Shown here: positions 12,161-19,727 of the stretch, in pieces
Layout of the letters: the number at the start of each line of letters is the position of its first letter
Numbering within the stretch: position 1 is the stretch's first letter
Assembly (NCBI RefSeq): GCF_003641205.1
Contig: NZ_CP032762.1
Location: forward strand, 3,224,001-3,288,000
Direction: 5' to 3'
Length of the DNA: 64,000 nt
Source: Rhodococcus sp. P1Y
GTDB lineage: Bacteria > Actinomycetota > Actinomycetes > Mycobacteriales > Mycobacteriaceae
Program-made: the position numbers and the translations under genes
The notes under the pieces: model-generated
The model's database searches: none
What the model was told of the DNA's origin: nothing
The model's input: only the letters and a program-made list of their open reading frames with translations

Positions 12161-12979
12161 GTGGGAACCCACCAGCGCTCGAACATATATGTTCTGAACC
12201 AACAGATTTCGACAACACCGCGCGGGCGCCACAGGGCGAAGCAAGATCCGAAGGACGCCGGAATGAGAGCCGCGACGATAGTGGCGGCCACCGGTGCGAT
12301 CGTCGCCGGTGCTGCCCAGATGGGCGCCGGAACCGCAACGGCCGCACCGGCACCCGCGCCCGATGCTCCCTCGGTCGGTCAGCAGTTCGAGCTCCGGAAT
12401 CTACTTCCGGCCGGTTTCGAACTACCACCGGGCATAACGCTTCCCGAGAACGTGCAACTCCCGCCGGGCATCGAAATACCCGACACATCCGGCCTTGCGG
12501 CGCTGGGACTTCCCGATGTCGGGGCAGCGGCTCAAGACCTCCTCAAAGGTATTGCGCCTTTGAAGGAACAAGCAGTGCAACCGGTGTCGGGAGTACTCAC
12601 CTCGACATTCGGGCAACGGTGGGGGTCCCACCACGGCGGCATCGACATCGCGGCACCCATCGGCACCCCGGTGCTGGCGGCGGCGGACGGTGAAGTCACA
12701 GCTTCGGGTCCGGCATCCGGGTTCGGACTGTGGGTGAAGGTGCTCCACGCCGACGGAACCGAGACGATTTACGGGCACGTCGACACCTTCTCGGTGGCAC
12801 CTGGACAACACGTCACTGCCGGTCAGAACATCGCCACAGTCGGCAACCGCGGTCAGTCCACCGGCCCACACCTGCATTTCGAGGTGCACGATCCTTCCGG
12901 TGTGAAGGTCGACCCGTCGGAGTGGTTGGCCACTCGCGGAGTGTCCGTCACGTGGAGCGATGCAGCGCGCAACGCCTGA
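12161..12979 (+). CDS. Exported M23-family (LytM) peptidase
   Basis: Probable peptidoglycan endopeptidase or amidase activator. From GTG 12161 (GATGAGG 8 nt upstream) it has 272 residues. The N-terminus contains GRHRAK and then a hydrophobic segment (about 35-60) ending TATAAPAPAP, an export signal arrangement reminiscent of Rpf proteins. A second candidate start, ATG 12263 with AAGGA upstream, gives a shorter signal peptide. A spacer rich in LPPGITLPE-type repeats precedes the metallopeptidase domain. The zinc ligands His and Asp are in HHGGIDIA near 157, and the HxH motif is in GPHLHFEV near 235, so the site is intact. It stands alone between glnD and ffh. Confidence 0.9.
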   Translation: MGTHQRSNIYVLNQQISTTPRGRHRAKQDPKDAGMRAATIVAATGAIVAGAAQMGAGTATAAPAPAPDAPSVGQQFELRNLLPAGFELPPGITLPENVQLPPGIEIPDTSGLAALGLPDVGAAAQDLLKGIAPLKEQAVQPVSGVLTSTFGQRWGSHHGGIDIAAPIGTPVLAAADGEVTASGPASGFGLWVKVLHADGTETIYGHVDTFSVAPGQHVTAGQNIATVGNRGQSTGPHLHFEVHDPSGVKVDPSEWLATRGVSVTWSDAARNA

Positions 12980-13085
12980 GAGGCACGCGCTGTCCACGCA
13001 GCGATCGGTCGGGCGCTAGTCTGGAGCCACGTAAGTCTGCTCGAACCACATGGCTCGACTCTCAATCGGCTCAGGAGTGCAATCG

Positions 13086-14642
13086 GTGTTCGAATCCCTT
13101 TCCGACAGGTTGACCGGAACTCTCAAGGACCTGCGTGGCAAGGGTCGACTCTCCGGCGCCGACATCGACGCCACCGCGCGCGAAATTCGTCTGGCCTTGC
13201 TCGAAGCCGACGTCGCCCTTCCGGTCGTCCGTGAGTTCATCAACCGGATCAAGACCCGCGCCAAGGGTGCCGAGGTATCCGGTGCGCTCAACCCGGCGCA
13301 ACAAGTCGTCAAGATCGTCAACGAAGAGCTCGTCGGCATCCTGGGTGGCGAGACACGTCGGCTGACCTTCGCCAAAACGCCACCGACCGTAATCATGCTT
13401 GCCGGCCTACAGGGATCGGGAAAGACCACTCTGGCTGGCAAGCTCGCCAAGTGGCTCAAGGACCAGGGCCACACTCCACTTCTCGTCGCATGCGACCTTC
13501 AGCGTCCCGGCGCGGTCAGTCAGCTCCAGATCGTCGGAGAACGTGCCGGCGCAACCGTTTTCGCCCCGCACCCCGGTACGTCCATCGGCGGCGGTGACAA
13601 CGAACTCGGCATTTCGGCCGCCGATCCCGTCGAGGTTGCGCGCGCGGGCGTTGCCGAAGCCCGCAGCAAGCAGTTCGACATCGTGATAGTCGATACGGCC
13701 GGTCGTCTCGGCATCGATACCGAACTCATGAACCAGGCTGCGGGTATCAGGGACGCCGTGGAGCCGGACGAAACACTGTTCGTCCTCGACGCCATGGTCG
13801 GTCAGGACGCGGTAAGCACAGCCCAGGCATTCCGCGACGGTGTCGGGTTCACCGGCGTCGTGCTGACCAAGCTCGACGGCGATGCCCGCGGTGGCGCGGC
13901 ACTGAGCGTTCGTGAGGTCACCGGTGAGCCGATCATGTTCGCCTCGACCGGTGAGAAGCTCGAGGACTTCGACGTCTTCCATCCGGATCGCATGGCGAGC
14001 CGAATCCTCGGTATGGGCGACGTGCTCAGCCTCATTGAGCAGGCCGAACAGCACTTCGATGCTGAGCAGGCCGAAGCGACCGCCAACAAGATCGGGTCCG
14101 GCCAGCTCACGCTCGACGACTTCCTCGAGCAGATGATGGCTGTCCGCAAGATGGGTCCCATCGGAAACCTGCTCGGCATGCTCCCGGGCGCCGGGCAGAT
14201 GAAGGAACTTGCCAACGTCGACGAGAAGCAACTCGATCGGGTTCAAGCGATCATCCGCGGCATGACGCCTCAGGAGCGGACTGATCCCAAGATCATCAAC
14301 GCATCCAGACGCCTGCGAATCGCGAACGGCTCCGGAGTGAAGGTCTCGGACGTCAACCAACTCGTGGATCGATTCTTCGAAGCGCGGAAGATGATGTCGG
14401 CGATGGCCGGTCGCATGGGCATGCCCGGCGCGCGTAAGCAGGTCCGTAGCAAGAAGGGCAAGAAGGGTAAGAAGGGCGGTCGGGGACCTACTCAGCCCAA
14501 GATCCGCGGCGGGTTCCCCGGCATGCCGGGCGGCATGCCTCCCGGCATGCCTGACCTGTCGGGAATGCCCAAGGGACTCGATCAGATCCCACCGGGACTC
14601 GAAGGAATCGACCTATCGCAGCTGAAGCTGCCCAAGAAGTAG
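13086..14642 (+). CDS. ffh: Signal recognition particle protein Ffh
   Basis: The SRP54 GTPase binds signal sequences with 4.5S RNA and docks with FtsY. The start is GTG 13086, with AGGAG 8 nt upstream and the family N-terminus VFESLSDRL. The ATG at 13050 lacks this support. It has 518 residues: N domain, G domain with GLQGSGKTT near 108 plus DTAGRLG and TKLDGDARGG, and a Met-rich M domain from about 325. The tail has a Lys/Gly block followed by a Gly/Met/Pro-rich stretch (GMPGGMPPGMPDLSGMP), longer than in enterobacterial Ffh. The ffs RNA is not in this window. Confidence 0.97.
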   Translation: MFESLSDRLTGTLKDLRGKGRLSGADIDATAREIRLALLEADVALPVVREFINRIKTRAKGAEVSGALNPAQQVVKIVNEELVGILGGETRRLTFAKTPPTVIMLAGLQGSGKTTLAGKLAKWLKDQGHTPLLVACDLQRPGAVSQLQIVGERAGATVFAPHPGTSIGGGDNELGISAADPVEVARAGVAEARSKQFDIVIVDTAGRLGIDTELMNQAAGIRDAVEPDETLFVLDAMVGQDAVSTAQAFRDGVGFTGVVLTKLDGDARGGAALSVREVTGEPIMFASTGEKLEDFDVFHPDRMASRILGMGDVLSLIEQAEQHFDAEQAEATANKIGSGQLTLDDFLEQMMAVRKMGPIGNLLGMLPGAGQMKELANVDEKQLDRVQAIIRGMTPQERTDPKIINASRRLRIANGSGVKVSDVNQLVDRFFEARKMMSAMAGRMGMPGARKQVRSKKGKKGKKGGRGPTQPKIRGGFPGMPGGMPPGMPDLSGMPKGLDQIPPGLEGIDLSQLKLPKK

Positions 14643-14650
14643 GTTTTGCA

Positions 14651-15736
14651 GTGGCGGTGTTCCACGTCCGGGGCCGAGTTCTACCCGGCACTGCGTACGT
14701 CGACCTCTGGATTTCGGGTGACACAATCTCGCTCCGACCGATCGCGAACGCCGAAACCTTGGCGGACGACGGATGGATAGTTCCCGGTCTCGTCGACGCT
14801 CACTGCCACGTCGGCATCAAATATGGTGGGGGACACGAGGACCTGGCCGGGTCCATCGCACAAGCCGAAGTCGAACGGGATGTAGGAGCGCTGCTCCTTC
14901 GCGATGCGGGCTCACCTGTCGACACCAGGTCACTCGACGATCTGGATGATCTACCGCGCATCATCCGGGCAGGCCGTCACATCGCGTCTCCGAAGCGTTA
15001 CATACCCGGGCTTGCGGTCGACATCGAAGACGATTCACAGCTTCCCGAGGCTGTCCGACAGCAAGCACGAATCGGTGACGGTTGGGTCAAGTTGGTCGGT
15101 GACTGGATCGACCGGAGTGTCGGTGATCTGCGGCCGCTGTGGGACGACAAGATCGTGAAGGAAGCGATCGATGCGGCGCACGACGAGGGCGCTCGGGTGA
15201 CCGCCCACGTGTTCGGGGAGGACGCTCTACCCGGTTTGATCGCCGCTGGCATCGATTGCATCGAGCATGGCACCGGTTTGACCGACGAGACCGTCGAGAT
15301 GATGGTCGCCCACGGAACGGCGCTGGTCCCGACGCTCATCAACATCGAGACTTTCCCGTCGATCGCAGCGTCGGCGACGAAATACCCGGTGTACGCGAGG
15401 CACATGCTCGAGCTGCATGGTCGAGTGTCCGAAACGATCGCCCATGCCCACGACGCAGGCGTGCCGATCTTCGCAGGCACCGACGCCGGTGGATCGATCA
15501 GGCACGGAAGGATTGCCGACGAGGTACACGCACTCACCGGGATCGGAATGAGCCCGACGGACGCGCTGGGAGCGGCAAGCTGGTCGGCGCGGGAGTGGCT
15601 GGGTCGACGGGGGATCGAGCACGGCGCACCCGCGGATCTGCTCGTCTACACCCAGGATCCGCGTACCGGGCCCGACGTGTTGTCCTCGCCCGACATCGTC
15701 GTCCTTCGCGGTATCCCCAGCACGCGGTCTCGGTGA
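14651..15736 (+). CDS. Amidohydrolase-family protein
   Basis: The 361-residue metal-dependent hydrolase has the TIM-barrel amidohydrolase fold. Metal ligands in order: His51 and His53 (DAHCHVG), Lys146 (WVKLVGDW, the candidate carboxylated Lys), His185 (TAHVFG), His205 (IEHGTG) and Asp277 (GTDAGG). This binuclear arrangement resembles imidazolonepropionase/prolidase-like members. The gene follows ffh by 8 bp, as Rv2915c follows ffh in M. tuberculosis, and its stop overlaps a possible GTG start of the next gene. The substrate is unknown. Confidence 0.88.
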   Translation: MAVFHVRGRVLPGTAYVDLWISGDTISLRPIANAETLADDGWIVPGLVDAHCHVGIKYGGGHEDLAGSIAQAEVERDVGALLLRDAGSPVDTRSLDDLDDLPRIIRAGRHIASPKRYIPGLAVDIEDDSQLPEAVRQQARIGDGWVKLVGDWIDRSVGDLRPLWDDKIVKEAIDAAHDEGARVTAHVFGEDALPGLIAAGIDCIEHGTGLTDETVEMMVAHGTALVPTLINIETFPSIAASATKYPVYARHMLELHGRVSETIAHAHDAGVPIFAGTDAGGSIRHGRIADEVHALTGIGMSPTDALGAASWSAREWLGRRGIEHGAPADLLVYTQDPRTGPDVLSSPDIVVLRGIPSTRSR

Positions 15737-15738
15737 AT

Positions 15739-16593
15739 ATGGCCGAGGCCGATGGGGGCGACGGGCGACAGCCGAGCTGGTCCGGAATGGCGCCAATGAA
15801 CGCAGTGCATCATTCGTCCGCGGGATTGTCGGACACGTATTGGCGGGCAGAGGTCGGGGCGACCCGTCGTCGGCGAGGTCAGAGATGGGGAATCCCGGCC
15901 GCTTCCGCCGTACTGCTGATCAACCTCGCCGGATTCCTTGCGCTGCCGTTCGTAGTGAACACTCGCGTCGCCGGGGTCTACGTCGTTGCGATCATGATTC
16001 CCAGCGTGGTTGCGATGGTCGTGTCCTTACTGGTCAGTCGGTATCGAGGTAACGGACCCGTCGTCGACTTCGGGTTTCCCACGACGGTCGCCGAGCTGGG
16101 AGGCCAGCTGAAAACGGGTTTTGCCTGGGGAGCCGCCGCTCTCGGAGGCGGAATCGTGCTGGCACTCGTGGTTCTGTCGCAGACCGACCTCGAGGACCAG
16201 GCGCCTCTCGCGGGCCTGTTCGACATCCCGTTGCCCTGGAAGATCGTGTTGGCACTGTGGATTTGGCTCGGTGCTCCGTTCTGCGAGGAAATCATGTTCC
16301 GAGGCATGGTGTGGGGCGCCCTCGAGCGGCGGAAGTGGGGCCTGCGGAATGGCCTGGGCGAGGTGGTGGCGCCGATGAAAGTCGCCTGGCTCGGCAACAA
16401 GTGGGTCGTGCTCGCCGTGACCGCAGTCCTGTTCGCTCTGTGGCACCGGGAGGGATGGCGGTTCGTGGTGCTCTTGTGGGGCGGCCTCGCCATCGGGATC
16501 GCTCGCATGAAGTCCGGTTCGGTGGCGTCGTCCGCGACCGCGCATTCGGTCAACAACACGCTGCCCGCATGTGCGATCTTGCTGGTCTCGTGA
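15739..16593 (+). CDS. CPBP-family intramembrane metalloprotease
   Basis: The 284-residue protein has about six to eight membrane segments after a soluble, Arg-rich N-terminus. The CPBP (Abi/CAAX protease) motifs are present: CEEIMFRG (EExxxR), FALWH in the next helix and SATAHSVNN later. These supply the glutamate and histidines of the intramembrane active site. Possible starts are GTG 15733, which overlaps the amidohydrolase TGA, ATG 15739 and ATG 15787; no strong ribosome binding site separates them. Coupling to the amidohydrolase is likely. The target is unknown. Confidence 0.85.
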   Translation: MAEADGGDGRQPSWSGMAPMNAVHHSSAGLSDTYWRAEVGATRRRRGQRWGIPAASAVLLINLAGFLALPFVVNTRVAGVYVVAIMIPSVVAMVVSLLVSRYRGNGPVVDFGFPTTVAELGGQLKTGFAWGAAALGGGIVLALVVLSQTDLEDQAPLAGLFDIPLPWKIVLALWIWLGAPFCEEIMFRGMVWGALERRKWGLRNGLGEVVAPMKVAWLGNKWVVLAVTAVLFALWHREGWRFVVLLWGGLAIGIARMKSGSVASSATAHSVNNTLPACAILLVS

Positions 16594-16619
16594 CATCCGA
16601 TTAACTCTGGATGTACATC

Positions 16620-16634
16620 GTCTGGCACAATGGG
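16620..16634 (+). promoter_or_regulatory. rpsP promoter core
   Basis: GTCTGGCACAATGGG lies about 130 bp before rpsP. The 12-base core GTCTGGCACAAT is identical to the one before rplS at 22997. CACAAT at 16626-16631 would be the -10 element. The transcribed leader to rpsP would be roughly 120 nt. Confidence 0.6.
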
Positions 16635-16762
16635 ACGCTGTTCGCCCGTCCACCGGTTACGTACCGAACGGCGGTCACAACACCCATCAACGCAAAACCG
16701 GATGCGCAGTCCATGCGCATCGCCGAATTGCGCCGTGACCACTTCGAAAGGCTCCAATTTTC

Positions 16763-17251
16763 ATGGCTGTCAAGATCAAGCTCATGCGTATCGGCAAGAT
16801 CCGCACCCCGCACTACCGCGTCGTCATCGCGGACTCTCGTACGCGCCGCAACGGCCGCGCGATCGAGACCATCGGCAAGTACGAGCCCAAGCAGGACCCC
16901 AGCATCATCGACATCGACTCCGAGCGTGCGCAGTACTGGCTCGGAGTCGGCGCTCAGCCGACCGAGCCCGTCGAAGCACTGCTCAAGATCACCGGTGACT
17001 GGCAGAAGTACAAGGGCCTCCCGGGCGCGGAGGGCACCCTGCGTTTCGCAGAGCCCAAGCCGTCCAAGCTGGATATCTTCAACGCTGCGTTGGCTCAGGC
17101 CGACGCCGAGCCGCTCGGTGACGCCACCACGGCCAAGAAGAAGAAGGCCCCCAAGGCCGACGACGCGAAGTCCGACGACGCCGCGAAGTCCGATGACGCT
17201 GTTGCTACCGAGACGGCAGACGCGCCGGCCGCCGAGGCTGCTGAGAAGTGA
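16763..17251 (+). CDS. rpsP: 30S ribosomal protein S16
   Basis: The 162-residue protein starts with the conserved S16 N-terminus [20 protein letters not shown]. The core S16 domain covers about 1-85. The remainder is a Lys/Ala/Asp-rich extension with [16 protein letters not shown] repeats, typical of actinobacterial S16. The CGAAAGG site 10-16 nt upstream is a suitable ribosome binding site. It is first of rpsP-khpA-rimM-trmD, and the 4-bp GTGA overlap couples it to the next gene. Confidence 0.98.
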   Translation: MAVKIKLMRIGKIRTPHYRVVIADSRTRRNGRAIETIGKYEPKQDPSIIDIDSERAQYWLGVGAQPTEPVEALLKITGDWQKYKGLPGAEGTLRFAEPKPSKLDIFNAALAQADAEPLGDATTAKKKKAPKADDAKSDDAAKSDDAVATETADAPAAEAAEK

Positions 17252-17490
17252 GTGCCGTTGTCGCCGATGCTGTCGAACATCTCGTTCGCGGCATCGTCGC
17301 CAATCCTGACGCCGTTCGCGTCGAACTGATCACCGGACGCCGAGGACGCACCGTCGAGGTGCACGTCCACCCCGACGACCTGGGCAAGGTGATCGGCCGT
17401 GGTGGTCGTACGGCCACTGCTCTCCGGACCCTGGTGTCCGGTATCGGCGGGCGCGGTATCCGGGTCGACGTCGTCGACACCGATCAGTAG
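17248..17490 (+). CDS. khpA: KH-domain RNA-binding protein KhpA
   Basis: The 80-residue protein is a single KH domain with the GxxG loop in [17 protein letters not shown]. KhpA family members bind RNA, often with KhpB/Jag. It starts at GTG 17248, overlapping the rpsP stop, and is followed by rimM after 9 bp. This position between rpsP and rimM is standard in actinobacteria and firmicutes. Confidence 0.93.
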   Translation: MSAVVADAVEHLVRGIVANPDAVRVELITGRRGRTVEVHVHPDDLGKVIGRGGRTATALRTLVSGIGGRGIRVDVVDTDQ

Positions 17491-17499
17491 TACTGCGCG

Positions 17500-18027
17500 A
17501 TGGAGCTTGTCATCGGCCGTGTCGCAAAGTCACACGGCATCAAGGGAGAAGTTGTCGTCGAGGTTCGCACCGACGCCCCCGAGGATCGCTTCTCCGTAGG
17601 AACCGCTCTGCACGGGCGCAAACCCCGTGCCAGCGTTGATACGACTCCATACGTGGTCGAAGCCGTCCGGGAACATTCCGGGCGGCTTCTGCTGCGACTG
17701 CACGGAATCGAAGACAAGACCGCTGCCGATCTTCTCCGCGGCACTCTGTTCGTCGTGGATTCGCAGGATCTCCCCCCGAGTGAGGATCCCGACGAGTTCT
17801 ACGACCATGAACTCGAGGGTCTGTCGGTGCGGCTTCCCGATGGCACCGAGGTCGGGACCGTCCGCGAGGTTCTGCATTCCGCGGCAGGTGAGCTGCTGTC
17901 CATTCGGCCCGCCGACGGGTCTCGCGCCGAGATTTTGGTGCCGTTCGTCACCGCGATCGTTACATCGGTGAGCCTTGCCGACGGCATCGTCATCGATCCG
18001 CCCGAGGGCCTGCTGGATCCGGAGTAA
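17500..18027 (+). CDS. rimM: Ribosome maturation factor RimM
   Basis: The 175-residue 30S assembly factor binds S19. The N-terminal RimM domain begins [19 protein letters not shown], and a PRC-barrel domain lies in the C-terminal half ([13 protein letters not shown] and [11 protein letters not shown]). The length is normal. It starts at ATG 17500 and lies 2 bp before trmD, inside the rpsP operon. Confidence 0.96.
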   Translation: MELVIGRVAKSHGIKGEVVVEVRTDAPEDRFSVGTALHGRKPRASVDTTPYVVEAVREHSGRLLLRLHGIEDKTAADLLRGTLFVVDSQDLPPSEDPDEFYDHELEGLSVRLPDGTEVGTVREVLHSAAGELLSIRPADGSRAEILVPFVTAIVTSVSLADGIVIDPPEGLLDPE

Positions 18028-18029
18028 TC

Positions 18030-18710
18030 GTGAAAATCGACGTAGTGACGATTTTCCCCGAGTATCTGACGCCGCTCCGAACTGCACTGTTGGGTCGGGC
18101 GATCGACAAGGGCCTCGTGTCCGTCGGTGTGCACGACCTCCGAGACTGGACTCACGACGTTCACAAAGCTGTTGACGATTCGCCTTACGGGGGCGGGCCG
18201 GGAATGGTCATGAAGCCGACCGTGTGGGGGGATGCACTCGACGAGGTGCTCACGAACGAATCACTTCTCGTCGTTCCGACTCCCGCGGGTGTTCCTTTCA
18301 CGCAGCGCACAGCGGAAAGATGGTCGCAGGAAACGCATCTGGTGTTCGCATGTGGTCGTTACGAAGGTATCGATCAACGGGTCTTCGACGACGCATCGAC
18401 GCGAGTTCGTGTCGAAGAGGTGAGCATCGGCGATTACGTCCTGATCGGCGGCGAGGCGGCAGTTCTGGTCATGAGCGAGGCCGTCGTCCGTCTTCTGCCA
18501 GGCGTTCTCGGCAATCAGCTGTCCCATCAGGAGGATTCGTTTTCCGATGGACTGTTGGAGGGGCCGAGCTACACGCGACCGGTGAGTTGGCGCGGGCTCG
18601 ACGTACCCGAGGTGTTGCGGTCGGGCGACCACGCGCGTATCGCGGCGTGGCGAAAGCAGCAATCGCTTGCCCGTACCTCCGAACGGCGACCGGATCTGTT
18701 GGCCGACTAG
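18030..18710 (+). CDS. trmD: tRNA (guanine-N1)-methyltransferase TrmD
   Basis: The 226-residue SPOUT enzyme methylates G37 of tRNAs, using SAM bound in a trefoil knot. It starts at GTG 18030. Family motifs are [10 protein letters not shown] at the N-terminus, [27 protein letters not shown] and the knot segment [14 protein letters not shown]. The C-terminal helix is short but complete. The stop codon TAG forms the palindrome CTAG with the stop of the converging lipoprotein gene, so the two genes overlap tail to tail by 4 bp. Confidence 0.97.
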   Translation: MKIDVVTIFPEYLTPLRTALLGRAIDKGLVSVGVHDLRDWTHDVHKAVDDSPYGGGPGMVMKPTVWGDALDEVLTNESLLVVPTPAGVPFTQRTAERWSQETHLVFACGRYEGIDQRVFDDASTRVRVEEVSIGDYVLIGGEAAVLVMSEAVVRLLPGVLGNQLSHQEDSFSDGLLEGPSYTRPVSWRGLDVPEVLRSGDHARIAAWRKQQSLARTSERRPDLLAD

Positions 18711-19663
18711 TCGATTCGTCCGTCCGGGAAGAGCATGGTCACGAAGCCGGTCAACGTATCGCGCGCATGTTGCGCGCTACTGTCGTCGGTCACGTCGACG
18801 ACAGCAGTGTCCGGGTAGTGGTCCATGTCGTCCTCGTAGTGAATCTCCTCGTGTGAGGCCAACACCATCACGTAGCGGTTGTCGACGCCGATAGTTCCCG
18901 TGGAGAGGTGAATCCATCGGTCCGCGATACAACACATCCACCCTTGTTTGACCGCATACACGGGTTCGAGTGGAAGCGCATCGACGATGCCGAAGTGCTG
19001 GTGATATCCGTCCGTCGCGACGGGAGTCGATTCACGCAACAACCCGATCATCGTTGCTGTCGACGCAGGGGACAACCCGCCTGCTCTGTCGAGCAGCCTG
19101 GCGTAATACGCGACCAGGTCTGCAGCCGTTGTGGTTGTGTTCCACCACAGGCCGTCCCACGGAGGTTGTGTCGCGGTCAGCCCGTACCGCTGGGTGGTGC
19201 GGTCGATGATGTCGGTCCCGCCGTACTTGTACCACAGGGTGTTGGCCGCGCCGTCATCCGATGATCTCAACATCGTCGACATCGCCGCCATGTCGTCGTC
19301 TGCGACCGGAACCTGGGCTATTTCTGCGCCCCGCAAGACGTCATCTGCGATGAACAGCTTCGCGACCGAGGCGGTTTCGAACTGCTCGGTGTCGCCACTG
19401 GCGAAGTAGGCACCCGTGGTGCGGTCGAGGAGTGCGAAGTCGACGTCGGCGCCGCGGCCCAGCGCAGACTCGACGGCCTCGGGGATGCGTGAGTTGAGGT
19501 CGAGACCGTCCACCGTGTCGGTATCCGGGAACGGCGATTCGCTCGTTGTCTGCGTGTCCACGACAGAGGAGTCGTCGGGAACGGCACAGCCGGAGAAGAG
19601 GATGGCCACGGCTGCAAGGAGAGTTGCGCAAGATACAGCCAGGACTTGCATCGGCCTGGACAT
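18707..19663 (-). CDS. Class A beta-lactamase-like lipoprotein (LppW-like)
   Basis: The 318-residue secreted lipoprotein starts at ATG 19663 with GGGAG 9 nt upstream. The signal peptide ends in the lipobox FSGC with Cys26. A serine-beta-lactamase/PBP-like domain follows: Ser99-Val-Ala-Lys102 (SxxK), Ser135-Asp-Asp with Asn141 near the SDN position, and Lys239-Gln-Gly in place of KTG. The missing canonical SDN and KTG residues argue against a true beta-lactamase. A divergent penicillin-binding or inactive fold is more likely. It lies between trmD and the tex/rplS side, the place of lppW in M. tuberculosis. Function unknown. Confidence 0.85.
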   Translation of the reverse strand: MSRPMQVLAVSCATLLAAVAILFSGCAVPDDSSVVDTQTTSESPFPDTDTVDGLDLNSRIPEAVESALGRGADVDFALLDRTTGAYFASGDTEQFETASVAKLFIADDVLRGAEIAQVPVADDDMAAMSTMLRSSDDGAANTLWYKYGGTDIIDRTTQRYGLTATQPPWDGLWWNTTTTAADLVAYYARLLDRAGGLSPASTATMIGLLRESTPVATDGYHQHFGIVDALPLEPVYAVKQGWMCCIADRWIHLSTGTIGVDNRYVMVLASHEEIHYEDDMDHYPDTAVVDVTDDSSAQHARDTLTGFVTMLFPDGRID

Positions 19664-19713
19664 TTCGAGTACTCCCACACTGGTCCGTCGAACAACGTGT
19701 CCCACAGTAGCTG

Positions 19714-19719
19714 TAGGGT
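19714..19719 (+). promoter_or_regulatory. Candidate -10 element of tex
   Basis: TAGGGT is 8 nt before the GTG at 19728, in the 64-bp gap between the divergent lipoprotein gene and tex. The geometry fits a leaderless transcript. Confidence 0.4.
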
Positions 19720-19727
19720 CGTGCGCC

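Noticed and set aside
13407..14360. 317-residue minus-strand frame opposite ffh
   Set aside because: Antisense to a complete SRP GTPase; no recognisable motif or ribosome binding site.
15139..15732. N-terminal extension of the CPBP protease frame
   Set aside because: It overlaps the amidohydrolase in another frame and reads as Arg-rich noise; membrane segments begin only after 15739.
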